Source of the DNA: Pseudomonadota bacterium
GTDB taxonomy: Bacteria; Pseudomonadota; Alphaproteobacteria; Rhizobiales; Beijerinckiaceae
DNA: 44,941 nt
Direction of reading: 5' to 3'
NCBI GenBank assembly: GCA_023426505.1
Contig: JAFAAP010000141.1
Coordinates: 1 to 44,941 of the forward strand
Notes under the pieces: generated by a model
The model's database searches: none
What the model was told of the DNA's origin: nothing
What the model saw: only the letters and a program-made list of their open reading frames with translations
In this document: positions 8,731 to 18,494 of the stretch, piece after piece
Numbering within the stretch: the first letter of the stretch is position 1
Layout of the letters: every line of letters starts with the position of its first letter
Made by a program: the position numbers and the translations under genes

Positions 8731-8734
<4 letters not shown>
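8483..8734 (-). CDS. Small single-pass membrane protein coupled to clpA
   Basis: This 83-residue protein belongs to no family I recognise. An N-terminal acidic/Ala-rich tail is followed by a strongly basic stretch (R-R-R-R-R near 33-37), then one transmembrane helix near 44-64 (G-W-I-L-V-P-L-I-V-F-G-C-Y-W) and a short G-rich tail. By the positive-inside rule the N-terminus is cytoplasmic. Its start overlaps the clpA stop in ATGA, so translation is coupled to clpA, and an intrinsic terminator follows. Linkage to the ClpAP protease could be functional or merely positional. Confidence 0.72.
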
Positions 8735-11193
<2,459 letters not shown>

Positions 11194-11223
11194 CGGCTTA
11201 TCCTTTGTGAGACGGTGTCTCGG

Positions 11224-11568
11224 CTAATTCTTTTCCATAACGCACTGCAGCGGATGCTGATGCTTCCGGGCGAAATCCATCACCTGGGTCACCTTCGTCT
11301 CCGCAACTTCGTAGGTAAAAACTCCACACTCTCCGACGCCATTCTGGTGCACATGCAGCATGATCCGGGTCGCGTCCTCGCGGTTCTTGTTGAAGAAGCG
11401 CTCCAGCACATGCACCACGAACTCCATGGGGGTGTAGTCATCGTTCAAGAGGAGAACGCGGTACAGGTTAGGCCGTTTCGTCCGCGGCTTGGCTTTTGTG
11501 ATAATGGCCGTGTTCGACCGGCCGCCGTCGTCCCCCCCGCCAGGAGGCTGGGACCCGGCACCGGCCAT
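11224..11568 (-). CDS. clpS: ClpA adaptor protein ClpS
   Basis: A 114-residue N-degron adaptor. The disordered G/P-rich N-terminal tail (about 35 residues) is followed by the ClpS core: Y-R-V-L-L-L-N-D-D-Y-T-P-M-E-F-V, with the N-D-D residues that hold the substrate alpha-amino group; V-H-Q-N-G-V-G-E; and the C-terminal R-K-H-Q-H-P-L-Q-C segment. The ATG at 11568, preceded by GGAGCAGG, is chosen because the frame extends 100 codons further upstream in non-ClpS sequence. It delivers N-end-rule substrates to ClpA, encoded directly downstream. Confidence 0.93.
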   Translation of the reverse strand: MAGAGSQPPGGGDDGGRSNTAIITKAKPRTKRPNLYRVLLLNDDYTPMEFVVHVLERFFNKNREDATRIMLHVHQNGVGECGVFTYEVAETKVTQVMDFARKHQHPLQCVMEKN

Positions 11569-11838
11569 GAAAACCTGCTCCGATCGGGCCAATCCGCCCT
11601 GAGCTAACCGCCGCATGATGTTTCGACCGACCCTCTTTGTTCGTATGCGGGCCGCAGCCTGCTCAACCATGCCGACCGCGAACCACTTCCAAATGTATAG
11701 TCGCTCTGCCCGGTTCGCTAGATCAACCAGATGGGACGTCGCAGGCCGGACTTGAAGAGCGACATCTTGAACAGGTCGCATCGGCCCCGGGGGTGGTGTA
11801 TGCGCATGGTCGTCCCGTGGACCCGTCCCAACGCAAAA

Positions 11839-11860
11839 CGCCCGGCACATCGGCCGGGCG
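11839..11860 (-). terminator. Intrinsic terminator downstream of the phasin gene
   Basis: CGCCCGGC (11839-11846), a six-base loop and GCCGGGCG (11853-11860) form an 8-bp GC stem; read leftward it continues into TTTTGCG. It lies 30 bp past the phasin stop. Confidence 0.7.
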
Positions 11861-11890
11861 TCTCGCACGAAAATTGATGATCCCGGCCGT

Positions 11891-12226
11891 TTAGGCGGTC
11901 TTCTTCGTCAGCGCGCCTTCGAAGGGCTTGAACGTCTCGGTCGCGAGGGCCGAGTAGAGAGCGCCCAGCTTGGTGGACTGGCTGACGAGGCTGTCGTAAG
12001 CACCCTTGACGTAGTCGGTCTGGATCTCGACCGCCTTGTCGAGCGTACGGACGCCGAAAAGCTTTTCGATCGTGGAGGTGTTGTGCTCGAAGGATTTGCG
12101 CGCGAACTCAGCCGACTCGGCAGCAATTGCCTGTGCATTGTTCGAGAAGGCACCGAATGCCTTCATGGTGGCATCCAGGTTGCTCTGACCGAACTTCTGG
12201 AACTGTTCGAACGAGTTAATCATCAT
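11891..12226 (-). CDS. Phasin family protein (PHA granule-associated)
   Basis: A 111-residue, almost entirely helical amphipathic protein with the phasin_2 pattern: F-E-Q-F-Q-K-F-G-Q-S-N-L-D-A near the start, S-A-E-F-A-R-K-S-F-E in the middle and D-Y-V-K-G-A-Y-D-S-L. Phasins coat polyhydroxyalkanoate granules. Support for the call comes from the promoter: two TGC-N3-GCA palindromes, the type recognised by the PHA-responsive repressor PhaR, flank and fill the promoter (12283-12332). No other PHA gene lies in the window. Confidence 0.85.
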   Translation of the reverse strand: MMINSFEQFQKFGQSNLDATMKAFGAFSNNAQAIAAESAEFARKSFEHNTSTIEKLFGVRTLDKAVEIQTDYVKGAYDSLVSQSTKLGALYSALATETFKPFEGALTKKTA

Positions 12227-12282
12227 GGACCTCGGCTTTCTCGAGTTTCACTAGCAGAATGCTGCCGACTGAACGATAACCG

Positions 12283-12312
12283 ATAATATGTGCAGTGCAC
12301 CATAGATGTCAA
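12283..12312 (-). promoter_or_regulatory. Sigma-70-type promoter of the phasin gene
   Basis: On the minus strand TTGACA (12307-12312) and TATTAT (12283-12288) are separated by 18 bp. The spacer contains the palindrome GTGCAGTGCAC, so a bound repressor would sit between the -35 and -10 elements. The phasin ATG is about 57 bp downstream of the -10. Confidence 0.7.
12290..12300. promoter_or_regulatory. Putative PhaR operator in the phasin promoter spacer
   Basis: GTGCAGTGCAC is a palindrome with a TGC-AGT-GCA core. TGC-N3-GCA matches binding sites reported for PhaR in alphaproteobacteria. Its centre is 30 bp (three helical turns) from the second copy at 12318-12332. Confidence 0.62.
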
Positions 12313-12317
12313 TAAAT

Positions 12318-12332
12318 TTGTGCATTGCACAA
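12318..12332. promoter_or_regulatory. Putative PhaR operator upstream of the phasin -35
   Basis: TTGTGCATTGCACAA is a 15-bp palindrome with core TGC-ATT-GCA, placed 5 bp upstream of the -35 hexamer. It is the stronger-looking of the two sites. Confidence 0.62.
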
Positions 12333-12478
12333 TAAACAACGCACAAGGGCCCCACCGTTAACCGCCCCGTAACCGCATCCGATTACGGTCAAGGACTGTG
12401 TCGCGCCGGCAACGATCTCCACACAAGGAGCGGCCGGCGCTGGGGTCGAAGACCAAACGAAACAGGGAATCTTGCAAG

Positions 12479-14089
12479 ATGAATTTAGTTTGGGTCGGAC
12501 GTCGCAGGACCTTGGCTTTCGTCGGCATTGCCACCTCGATCGCCATTGCGTTCGCCTCCCCTGCCGAAGCGGCACGTCGCAAGGCGAAGCCCTCGGGCGG
12601 AGGCTACAGTCCCCCCTATGCGTCGATCGTGGTCGATTCGAAGACCGGCAAGGTCCTCCAGGGCGAGAACATCGATGCTCCGCGCATCCCGGCCTCCATC
12701 ACGAAGGTCATGTCGCTCTACCTGCTCTTCGAGCAGCTCGAACGCGGCCGCATGCGCCTGGATAGCCCCCTGACGGTCTCCGCCTATGCGGCGAGCCAGC
12801 CGCCGACGAAGCTCGGCCTTCGTCCAGGCTCGACGATCGAAGTCGAGGACGCCATCAAGGCCATGGTGACCCTTTCGGCCAACGACGTCTCCGTCGTGGT
12901 GGCGGAGAACGTCGCCGGGTCGGAGGATGCCTTTGCGCAGATGATGACTCGTAAGGCCCGCGAGCTCGGAATGACCTCGACCGCCTTCTACAATCCTCAC
13001 GGCCTTCCCCACGACCCGCCGAACATCACCACGGCACGGGACCTGTCGATCCTCGGCCGCGCCGTCCAGGATCGCTTCCCGAAATATTTCGCTTACTTCT
13101 CGACCAGCTCGTTCCAGTACGGCCAGAGGACGATCCGCGGCCATAACCGGCTCCTCGGCAAGGTCGAGGGTGTCGATGGGATCAAGACCGGCTACACCCG
13201 CCTGTCCGGCTTCAACCTGCTGACCTCCGTGAACACGGACACCCGCAGCGTCGTGGCCGTGGTGCTCGGCGGCCGCTCAGGCGCTTCCCGCGATCAGAGG
13301 ATGGCGTCTCTGATTGAGGATCACCTGCCCCGCGCCTATGCCGGCAACCGGACCGTCCCTCCGGTGGTGGAAGGCAGCGCACCGGCCATGGTGGCGGAAG
13401 CCCCGGCCAAGCGTCCGGTCGATCTCACCCCGGAACCGGCGCCTGCTCCGGTCCAGGCACCCGTCAAGGTGGCCTCTGCAACCCCACAGGCAACGACGAC
13501 GCCTTCGGCGCCGGCGCCTCAGCCGATCCCGGAGCGCAAGCCGCTCGACCTGAATGCCCTGCGCCCGGTGGTCGCCTCGGCGACCGGTGCCAGCAGCACG
13601 ACGACGCCCTCCTCAGGCCCGACCATTCGCTGGCAGAAGGGTCCCGATGCGGTGCCGCAGAACACCCAAGCCTATGCGGCTCTCCCGGCCGAGGCCGCAC
13701 CTGCCCCGGTTCAGCGCCCTGCTCTCCAGGCCAAGACCGAGGAGCGCGTTCCCGCCTCCGCGCCGGCGCCCGTGAAGACGGCTGCCGCCAAGGTGGAGCC
13801 TGCCAAGGCTGAAGAGCCGAAGAAGGCCGAGCGCCCCACCGTCACCGGCTGGGTGATCCAGCTCGGCGCCACCGACGACGAGGAGAAGGCCAAGGCCATG
13901 CTCGACGCTGCCAAGTCCAAGTCCGGCAACGTCCTCGCCAAGGCGTCGCCCTTCACCGAGAAGGTGACGAAGGACGGCAGCACCCTCTATCGCGCCCGCT
14001 TCTCCGGCTTCGACGAGTCCGGTGCGGCAGAGCGCGCCTGCAAGACCCTCAAGAAGAGCGGCTTCGCCTGCTTCGCCTCCCGAGGCTGA
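12479..14089 (+). CDS. D-alanyl-D-alanine carboxypeptidase (peptidase S11) with C-terminal SPOR domain
   Basis: A 536-residue periplasmic penicillin-binding protein. Signal peptide 1-31 ends S-P-A-E-A. The S11 domain shows the active-site triad of motifs: S73-I-T-K76, S133-A-N135 and K236-T-G. A Pro/Ala-rich linker (about 290-455) leads to a SPOR domain (about 460-535, opening G-W-V-I-Q-L-G-A), which binds denuded glycan strands and targets septa. The enzyme trims the terminal D-Ala of stem peptides. The ATG at 12479 is chosen over a start 27 codons upstream because only it gives a proper signal peptide. Carboxypeptidase-SPOR fusions are common in Hyphomicrobiales. A GC hairpin follows the stop. 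Confidence 0.93.
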   Translation: MNLVWVGRRRTLAFVGIATSIAIAFASPAEAARRKAKPSGGGYSPPYASIVVDSKTGKVLQGENIDAPRIPASITKVMSLYLLFEQLERGRMRLDSPLTVSAYAASQPPTKLGLRPGSTIEVEDAIKAMVTLSANDVSVVVAENVAGSEDAFAQMMTRKARELGMTSTAFYNPHGLPHDPPNITTARDLSILGRAVQDRFPKYFAYFSTSSFQYGQRTIRGHNRLLGKVEGVDGIKTGYTRLSGFNLLTSVNTDTRSVVAVVLGGRSGASRDQRMASLIEDHLPRAYAGNRTVPPVVEGSAPAMVAEAPAKRPVDLTPEPAPAPVQAPVKVASATPQATTTPSAPAPQPIPERKPLDLNALRPVVASATGASSTTTPSSGPTIRWQKGPDAVPQNTQAYAALPAEAAPAPVQRPALQAKTEERVPASAPAPVKTAAAKVEPAKAEEPKKAERPTVTGWVIQLGATDDEEKAKAMLDAAKSKSGNVLAKASPFTEKVTKDGSTLYRARFSGFDESGAAERACKTLKKSGFACFASRG

Positions 14090-14099
14090 TCGCCTCACT

Positions 14100-14127
14100 G
14101 CGACGGCGCGCGTTCCTGCGCCGTCGC
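14100..14127 (+). terminator. Hairpin downstream of the D,D-carboxypeptidase gene
   Basis: GCGACGGCGC (14100-14109) pairs with GCGCCGTCGC (14118-14127) over an 8-base loop, followed by the pyrimidine-rich CTCTTCCC. The stem is strong but the T-tract is poor, so termination is likely but not certain. Confidence 0.6.
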
Positions 14128-14159
14128 CTCTTCCCAGCAACCGGATCGCGCGTGGAGTA

Positions 14160-14882
14160 TCAGCGATGTCGGCTCAGCAGAGTCTCTCTGGCTTGGTTTA
14201 CGCGGGCGGCCAGGTACGCCGTCCCCCCTTGGTCGGGATGGAGTTTCTTCATCAGCGTCCGATACGCTTTCTGGATCTCGTCGAGGCCCGCGCCCGGCTG
14301 AAGCCCCAGGATCTGGTAGGCCTCATCCTTCGACATTACGCCCGCATGCGCGTGAACGCGCGTCCGCGTGTCGCGATCTCCCTGAGCGTCTTCACGCCAT
14401 CGGGCAAACCGGCGATCCAGATAAGCCTCTAGAAGCGCGAGCCCTTCGGAATCGAGGGCGCTGCACTCGTCGTGGAGGCGCCTCAGGGCCGAATGATCGA
14501 GACTGGATAGCCGCCGGCCCGCCAGGGTGCCGGCAAGGACGGCTCCTTCCATCCGGCCGGTGGCATGGTCGATCTCCATCTCGATCATCGCGGAGCGGAT
14601 GCGGGAGGACCGTGGAGGGATCCCGCCAGGAATGATCCGGCGCCAGGGCCCCGGAAGGTTCAATGCGCCCCAACCGAGCGCCCAGGCCCCGAACCCGCCG
14701 AGAAGCAGAGCCATGTCGATCCGGCCTTTGGCGCCGAGCACGGCAGCCAGGCCGAGGGCCGCGAGGCCGCCGACGACCTTCAGCGCCTGCGTGACCGCGG
14801 CCTTGTCCGACCGGGCATATCCCTTCGCGAGCCACCAGAGCAGGGCGGCGAGCGCGATCCCGAGAAGCAGCATCATGAACAT
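14160..14882 (-). CDS. Membrane-anchored J-domain protein
   Basis: About 240 residues: hydrophobic segments at 3-20 and 37-75 (A-L-K-V-V-G-G-L-A-A-L-G-L), a cytoplasmic helical middle, and a C-terminal J domain (about 183-240) with the catalytic H-P-D at 215-217 in K-K-L-H-P-D-Q-G-G. No G/F or zinc region is present, so it is a type III J protein resembling Pam18/Tim14 in layout. It would recruit DnaK to the membrane. The start at 14882 (near AGGGG) is preferred over a 34-codon extension; an ATG two codons later is equally possible. Confidence 0.85.
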   Translation of the reverse strand: MFMMLLLGIALAALLWWLAKGYARSDKAAVTQALKVVGGLAALGLAAVLGAKGRIDMALLLGGFGAWALGWGALNLPGPWRRIIPGGIPPRSSRIRSAMIEMEIDHATGRMEGAVLAGTLAGRRLSSLDHSALRRLHDECSALDSEGLALLEAYLDRRFARWREDAQGDRDTRTRVHAHAGVMSKDEAYQILGLQPGAGLDEIQKAYRTLMKKLHPDQGGTAYLAARVNQARETLLSRHR

Positions 14883-15035
14883 ATCCCCTGGCCCAACATG
14901 TGGTCCGGGATCGGGCGCTTGTAAATGCGCTGCTTTCGAATGCCTTGGCCCGAAGGAACGGCCAAAAGAAACGGCGGCCCCCAAGGCCTCATGTCGTGAG
15001 GCTGTAGGAACTGCCAGTGCTCGACCCGATAACGA

Positions 15036-15407
15036 TCAATGCAGGACGCGAATGATGCTGCGCTGGCTTGCTCGCTCCCAAGCCTGGACGGCCACGCCGT
15101 TGATGCCCACGTCGTGCAGTCGGTCGCTCAGATTGATGAAGTGACGCTCTGTTGCTTCCATATCGAATTCGATCTGGTCGTCGTCCGTGGGAGAATTCTC
15201 TTCCTGGTCGATTTCGGAGGCGGCGAATCGCTCATAGGCGGCAGACATCTCGGCGTAGGCGAACGCGACGGGAAGAGTACGGAAAATGGTGGAAAACTCC
15301 TCGTCGAGATCACCCGTTGCAAGATCGCGCATCTGGACGAGATACCCATCCGCATGCTCGCAAACTTCATAACGCCAGTGCCGGCCTTCGGACGCTACTA
15401 GAAGCAT
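15036..15407 (-). CDS. Hypothetical acidic protein
   Basis: A 123-residue cytoplasmic protein I do not recognise. The N-terminal third looks like a small beta domain (W-R-Y-E-V-C-E-H-A-D-G-Y-L-V), followed by a very acidic stretch (about 68-90) and a basic tail. The ATG at 15407 is chosen because GGAGG lies 5 bases upstream, whereas an in-frame GTG four codons earlier overlaps that site. It stands alone, with 80 bp to the next gene. Confidence 0.65.
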   Translation of the reverse strand: MLLVASEGRHWRYEVCEHADGYLVQMRDLATGDLDEEFSTIFRTLPVAFAYAEMSAAYERFAASEIDQEENSPTDDDQIEFDMEATERHFINLSDRLHDVGINGVAVQAWERASQRSIIRVLH

Positions 15408-15487
15408 CGCCACCTCCACTCAACTGAACTGCTGAGCAAATGCGAATCGCGGCTGTGCGGTTCCAAGGGGCCATTTAGTGAAAAAGG

Positions 15488-15742
15488 CTAACGGCTCACG
15501 CCCACTTCCGCGCGTACTCTTCCGTCGATGCGGACCTTCGTTCCGTTGCCGAGATCGACGAAGCCGGCTTCGCCTCCGGCAAGTCGCTCATCGCTCTGCC
15601 TTTCTGCCGTTCCCCTTCGGTCCTTCTCGCATCCAGGCGGCAACTGAACGCGCACGCCGGGCGGCGCGTCGGGGATGCGGCACTCTTTCGCAAGGGCCGG
15701 GGCGGCGGCAAGCAACGTGAACGAAACAATGACCAAGCGCAT
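15488..15742 (-). CDS. Small exported protein of unknown function
   Basis: This 84-residue protein has a clear Sec signal peptide (1-18, ending A-L-A before K19). The mature part has two cysteines (near 21 and 38), probably a disulfide, and a C-terminal L-G-N-G-T-K-V-R-I-D-G-R-V-R motif seen in small alphaproteobacterial periplasmic proteins. GGAGG stands 7 bases before the ATG. DUF1489 ends about 24 bp upstream of the ATG, so cotranscription with the mccA-DUF1489 pair is possible. Confidence 0.7.
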   Translation of the reverse strand: MRLVIVSFTLLAAAPALAKECRIPDAPPGVRVQLPPGCEKDRRGTAERQSDERLAGGEAGFVDLGNGTKVRIDGRVRAEVGVSR

Positions 15743-15765
15743 GGGATGCCTCCGAGTAACCTATG

Positions 15766-16203
15766 TTAAAGCAGACCAAGTTCGGCAAGCTCACGACGCA
15801 TCTCTTCCGGCATGACGGCGAGATCCCCTGCCTTTGCGTCGATGTCCCGCGGTGCGTCTTTGACCGTAAGGTAGCGCCAGCCCTGAAACGGCCTGTAGGG
15901 ACGCGGCTGGACCGGCACGATCGTCGGCTCGAGCACCAGGTGGCAGCGACCGATGCCCTCTCCGTCGGTGAACGGCCTCACATCGCGGAGCGTCTGCCGG
16001 CACGCAACCTGCCCGCGGATCACCCAGAACAGGGAGCCGCCGTCGAGCAGTTCGTCGATCCGCTTGGGCACCATGCGCGTCGTGTGCGTCTGCTCGTACT
16101 CCCGTCCGAGGCGGCGGTAATGCGAGCGGTTCTCCTCGATCCATTCCTCGAGATCTGTGATCGAGTCGCAGCCGACGCAGAGCTTGATGAGATGCAGAGA
16201 CAT
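15766..16203 (-). CDS. DUF1489 family protein
   Basis: A 145-residue protein with the DUF1489 signature: L-H-L-I-K-L-C-V-G at the start, T-R-M-V-P-K-R-I-D-E-L-L-D-G-G-S-L-F-W-V-I in the centre and F-T-D-x-E-G-I-G-R-C-H-L-V-L-E-P followed by F-Q-G-W-R-Y-L. The family is conserved in alphaproteobacteria but has no assigned function. The ATG at 16203 is preferred over a TTG four codons upstream. It follows the carboxylase gene by 54 bp on the same strand. Confidence 0.87.
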   Translation of the reverse strand: MSLHLIKLCVGCDSITDLEEWIEENRSHYRRLGREYEQTHTTRMVPKRIDELLDGGSLFWVIRGQVACRQTLRDVRPFTDGEGIGRCHLVLEPTIVPVQPRPYRPFQGWRYLTVKDAPRDIDAKAGDLAVMPEEMRRELAELGLL

Positions 16204-16257
16204 GCGATTGTTCAACCATGCGGTGGCGGCTCCGGAAACCAGGCGATGCGCCGCAGG

Positions 16258-18258
16258 TCACTCCTCCGTTTTCAGAACGATCAGACGTGCGCCTTCCGCC
16301 ACCTGGGCGCCCGGTTCGGCGGCGATCTCCGCCACCTCGCCATCGGACGGGGCCACGAGGGCGTGCTCCATCTTCATGGCTTCGACGATGGCGAGGCGCT
16401 GCCCCTTCTCGACCCTATCGCCCGGCTTGACGAAAAGCGCGATGAGCTTGCCGTGCATGGGTGCCTTGATCGAGTCGCCGCCATCCATGTGTTCGAGATC
16501 GACGTCGAAGGGATCATGCAGCGCCACGCGTGTCTGCCGGCCGGCGTTGAGCACGATGACACCGTCGTCCGTCACGACGAAATTGCGCGGGTCGCGCTGC
16601 ATGTAGTCGCCGACCAGGTGCGAAGTGCCGTCAGCCCAATGGACGACGACATCCATCGCGGTGTGCGTCGCGCACGGGTCCGGCCATTCGACGGTCACGT
16701 CGACGCGCTCGCCGTCCACCATGACGGGAAAGCCCTGGCGACGCTGCCCGGCCAACTGGAATGCATCATGGTCATCCCAGGGAGACTCGACGCCGCCATG
16801 CACCGTCGTTCTGTACTGGCGTGTGTCGAAATCCTGCTCGAGCAGCCTCAGGACGCCGAGGCGAACCGATTCCGGGTCTGCCGCCTTCGGCATTGCGCCG
16901 AGTGCATCGAGATGCCTGTCGATGTAGCCGGTGTCGAACTGCCCTGCCCTGAATCCTTCCGCCTCGCAGAGCTTCTTCAGAAAGGCGACGTTCGTCTTTG
17001 GTCCGGCGACGATCGTGTCGCCGAGCGCCTCTGCCAGTTGAGCCAAAGCCTCGTGGCGGGTCGCGCCGTGGGCGATCACCTTGGCGATCATCGGGTCGTA
17101 ATAGGGCGTCACCTCGTCGCCCGGCTGCACGCCGGTGTCGATGCGAAGCCCCTCGCCTTCCGGAAAGTCGAGCGCCCAGAGCTTGCCGGTCGACGGCAGG
17201 AATTCCCGTTCCGGATCCTCGGCATAGAGGCGCGCCTCGACCGCATGGCCGTGGATTTCCAGATCGTCCTGGTTAAACGGCAGCCACTCGCCGGAAGCGA
17301 CGCGGAACTGCAGCTCGACGAGGTCGAGGCCGGTGATCGCCTCGGTGACCGGGTGCTCGACCTGAAGGCGCGTGTTCATCTCCATGAAGTAGAACCGGTC
17401 GGGCCGCAGCCCCTCGCGTCCATCCGCGATGAACTCGACGGTGCCCGCGCCGACGTAACCGACTGCGCGGGCCGCCTCGACGGCGGCCTTGCCCATGATC
17501 TCGCGCATCTCGGGCGGCATGCCGGGCGCGGGCGCCTCCTCGATCACCTTCTGGTGGCGACGCTGGAGCGAGCAGTCGCGCTCGAAGAGGTGCACCACGT
17601 TGCCTTCCTGGTCGGCGAAGACCTGGATCTCGATGTGGCGCGGGGCGAGGATGTATTTCTCCACCAGCACCCGCGGATCGCCGAAGGCGTTTTGCGCTTC
17701 GCGCTGGGCGCTCTCGAGCGCGGCGTCGAAATCCGCTGCTTTCTCGACGCGGCGCATGCCCTTGCCGCCGCCGCCCGCTACCGCCTTGATGAGCACCGGA
17801 TAGCCGATCTCATAGGCCTTCTGGCGCAGGAAGTCCGGGTCCTGCTTGGAGCCGTGGTAGCCCGGCACGACCGGCACGCCGGCCTGCTGGACGAGCGCCT
17901 TGGCGGCATCCTTGAGGCCCATGGCCTTGATAGCGGCCGCCGGAGGGCCGACGAAGACGATCCCGTTCTCGGCACAGGCTTCGGCGAACTCGGCCCGCTC
18001 GGACAGGAAGCCGTAGCCCGGATGGATGCAGGCGGCTCCGGTCGCCTTCGCGACTTCCAGGATCCTGTCGATCCGCAGATAGCTCTCGCGGGCGGGCGCC
18101 GGACCGATGAGATGGGCCTCGTCGGCCATCCGGACGAAGAGCGCGTCGGCATCCGCCGCGGAATAGACCGCGATCGTGCGCATTCCGAGCCGTTTCGCGG
18201 TGCGAATGATGCGGCAGGCGATCTCGCCGCGGTTGGCGATCAGGACAGACTCAAGCAC
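16258..18258 (-). CDS. mccA: Acyl-CoA carboxylase biotin-carboxylase/BCCP subunit, probably methylcrotonyl-CoA carboxylase alpha
   Basis: A 666-residue fused subunit: biotin carboxylase N-domain (I-A-N-R-G-E-I-A-C-R near 8), ATP-grasp with A-G-G-G-G-K-G-M near 160-168 and M-N-T-R-L-Q-V-E-H-P, a BT-type linker, and a C-terminal biotinyl domain with E-A-M-K-M-E-H (biotin lysine K629). It carboxylates biotin for transfer to 3-methylcrotonyl-CoA in leucine catabolism. The biotin-domain sequence favours MccA, but propionyl- or another acyl-CoA carboxylase cannot be excluded because no beta (carboxyltransferase) subunit lies nearby. GTG is the start, with GAGGGAA upstream. Confidence 0.88.
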   Translation of the reverse strand: MLESVLIANRGEIACRIIRTAKRLGMRTIAVYSAADADALFVRMADEAHLIGPAPARESYLRIDRILEVAKATGAACIHPGYGFLSERAEFAEACAENGIVFVGPPAAAIKAMGLKDAAKALVQQAGVPVVPGYHGSKQDPDFLRQKAYEIGYPVLIKAVAGGGGKGMRRVEKAADFDAALESAQREAQNAFGDPRVLVEKYILAPRHIEIQVFADQEGNVVHLFERDCSLQRRHQKVIEEAPAPGMPPEMREIMGKAAVEAARAVGYVGAGTVEFIADGREGLRPDRFYFMEMNTRLQVEHPVTEAITGLDLVELQFRVASGEWLPFNQDDLEIHGHAVEARLYAEDPEREFLPSTGKLWALDFPEGEGLRIDTGVQPGDEVTPYYDPMIAKVIAHGATRHEALAQLAEALGDTIVAGPKTNVAFLKKLCEAEGFRAGQFDTGYIDRHLDALGAMPKAADPESVRLGVLRLLEQDFDTRQYRTTVHGGVESPWDDHDAFQLAGQRRQGFPVMVDGERVDVTVEWPDPCATHTAMDVVVHWADGTSHLVGDYMQRDPRNFVVTDDGVIVLNAGRQTRVALHDPFDVDLEHMDGGDSIKAPMHGKLIALFVKPGDRVEKGQRLAIVEAMKMEHALVAPSDGEVAEIAAEPGAQVAEGARLIVLKTEE

Positions 18259-18464
18259 GTTCCATTCCCTCGTCCGGAGCCGTTCGGCCCATTTGCCGAC
18301 CAGCTAGAGCAAAACCGGCGCGTCTTGTCACCCTTGATCCTGCAAGGAGCGTCCAAAGTCTCCTGGCACCAGCCGCCTCTTCTCTTTCGGGTGACCGGAC
18401 GGCGGCAAGGGAGAGTATCCACATCACCCCCTTGCGAACCGCGAAGGAGAGCGCTAGCTTCTAC

Positions 18465-18481
18465 TTGCAAATGGATTGCAA
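18465..18481. promoter_or_regulatory. Putative Mur/MntR-type operator ahead of mntH
   Basis: TTGCAA (18465-18470), ATGGA and TTGCAA (18476-18481) form a dyad resembling TGCAA-rich manganese-responsive (Mur/Fur-like) sites known upstream of rhizobial mntH. It lies 13 bp before the chosen mntH start, inside the leader. Confidence 0.5.
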
Positions 18482-18494
18482 CTGCAGAAGAGCC

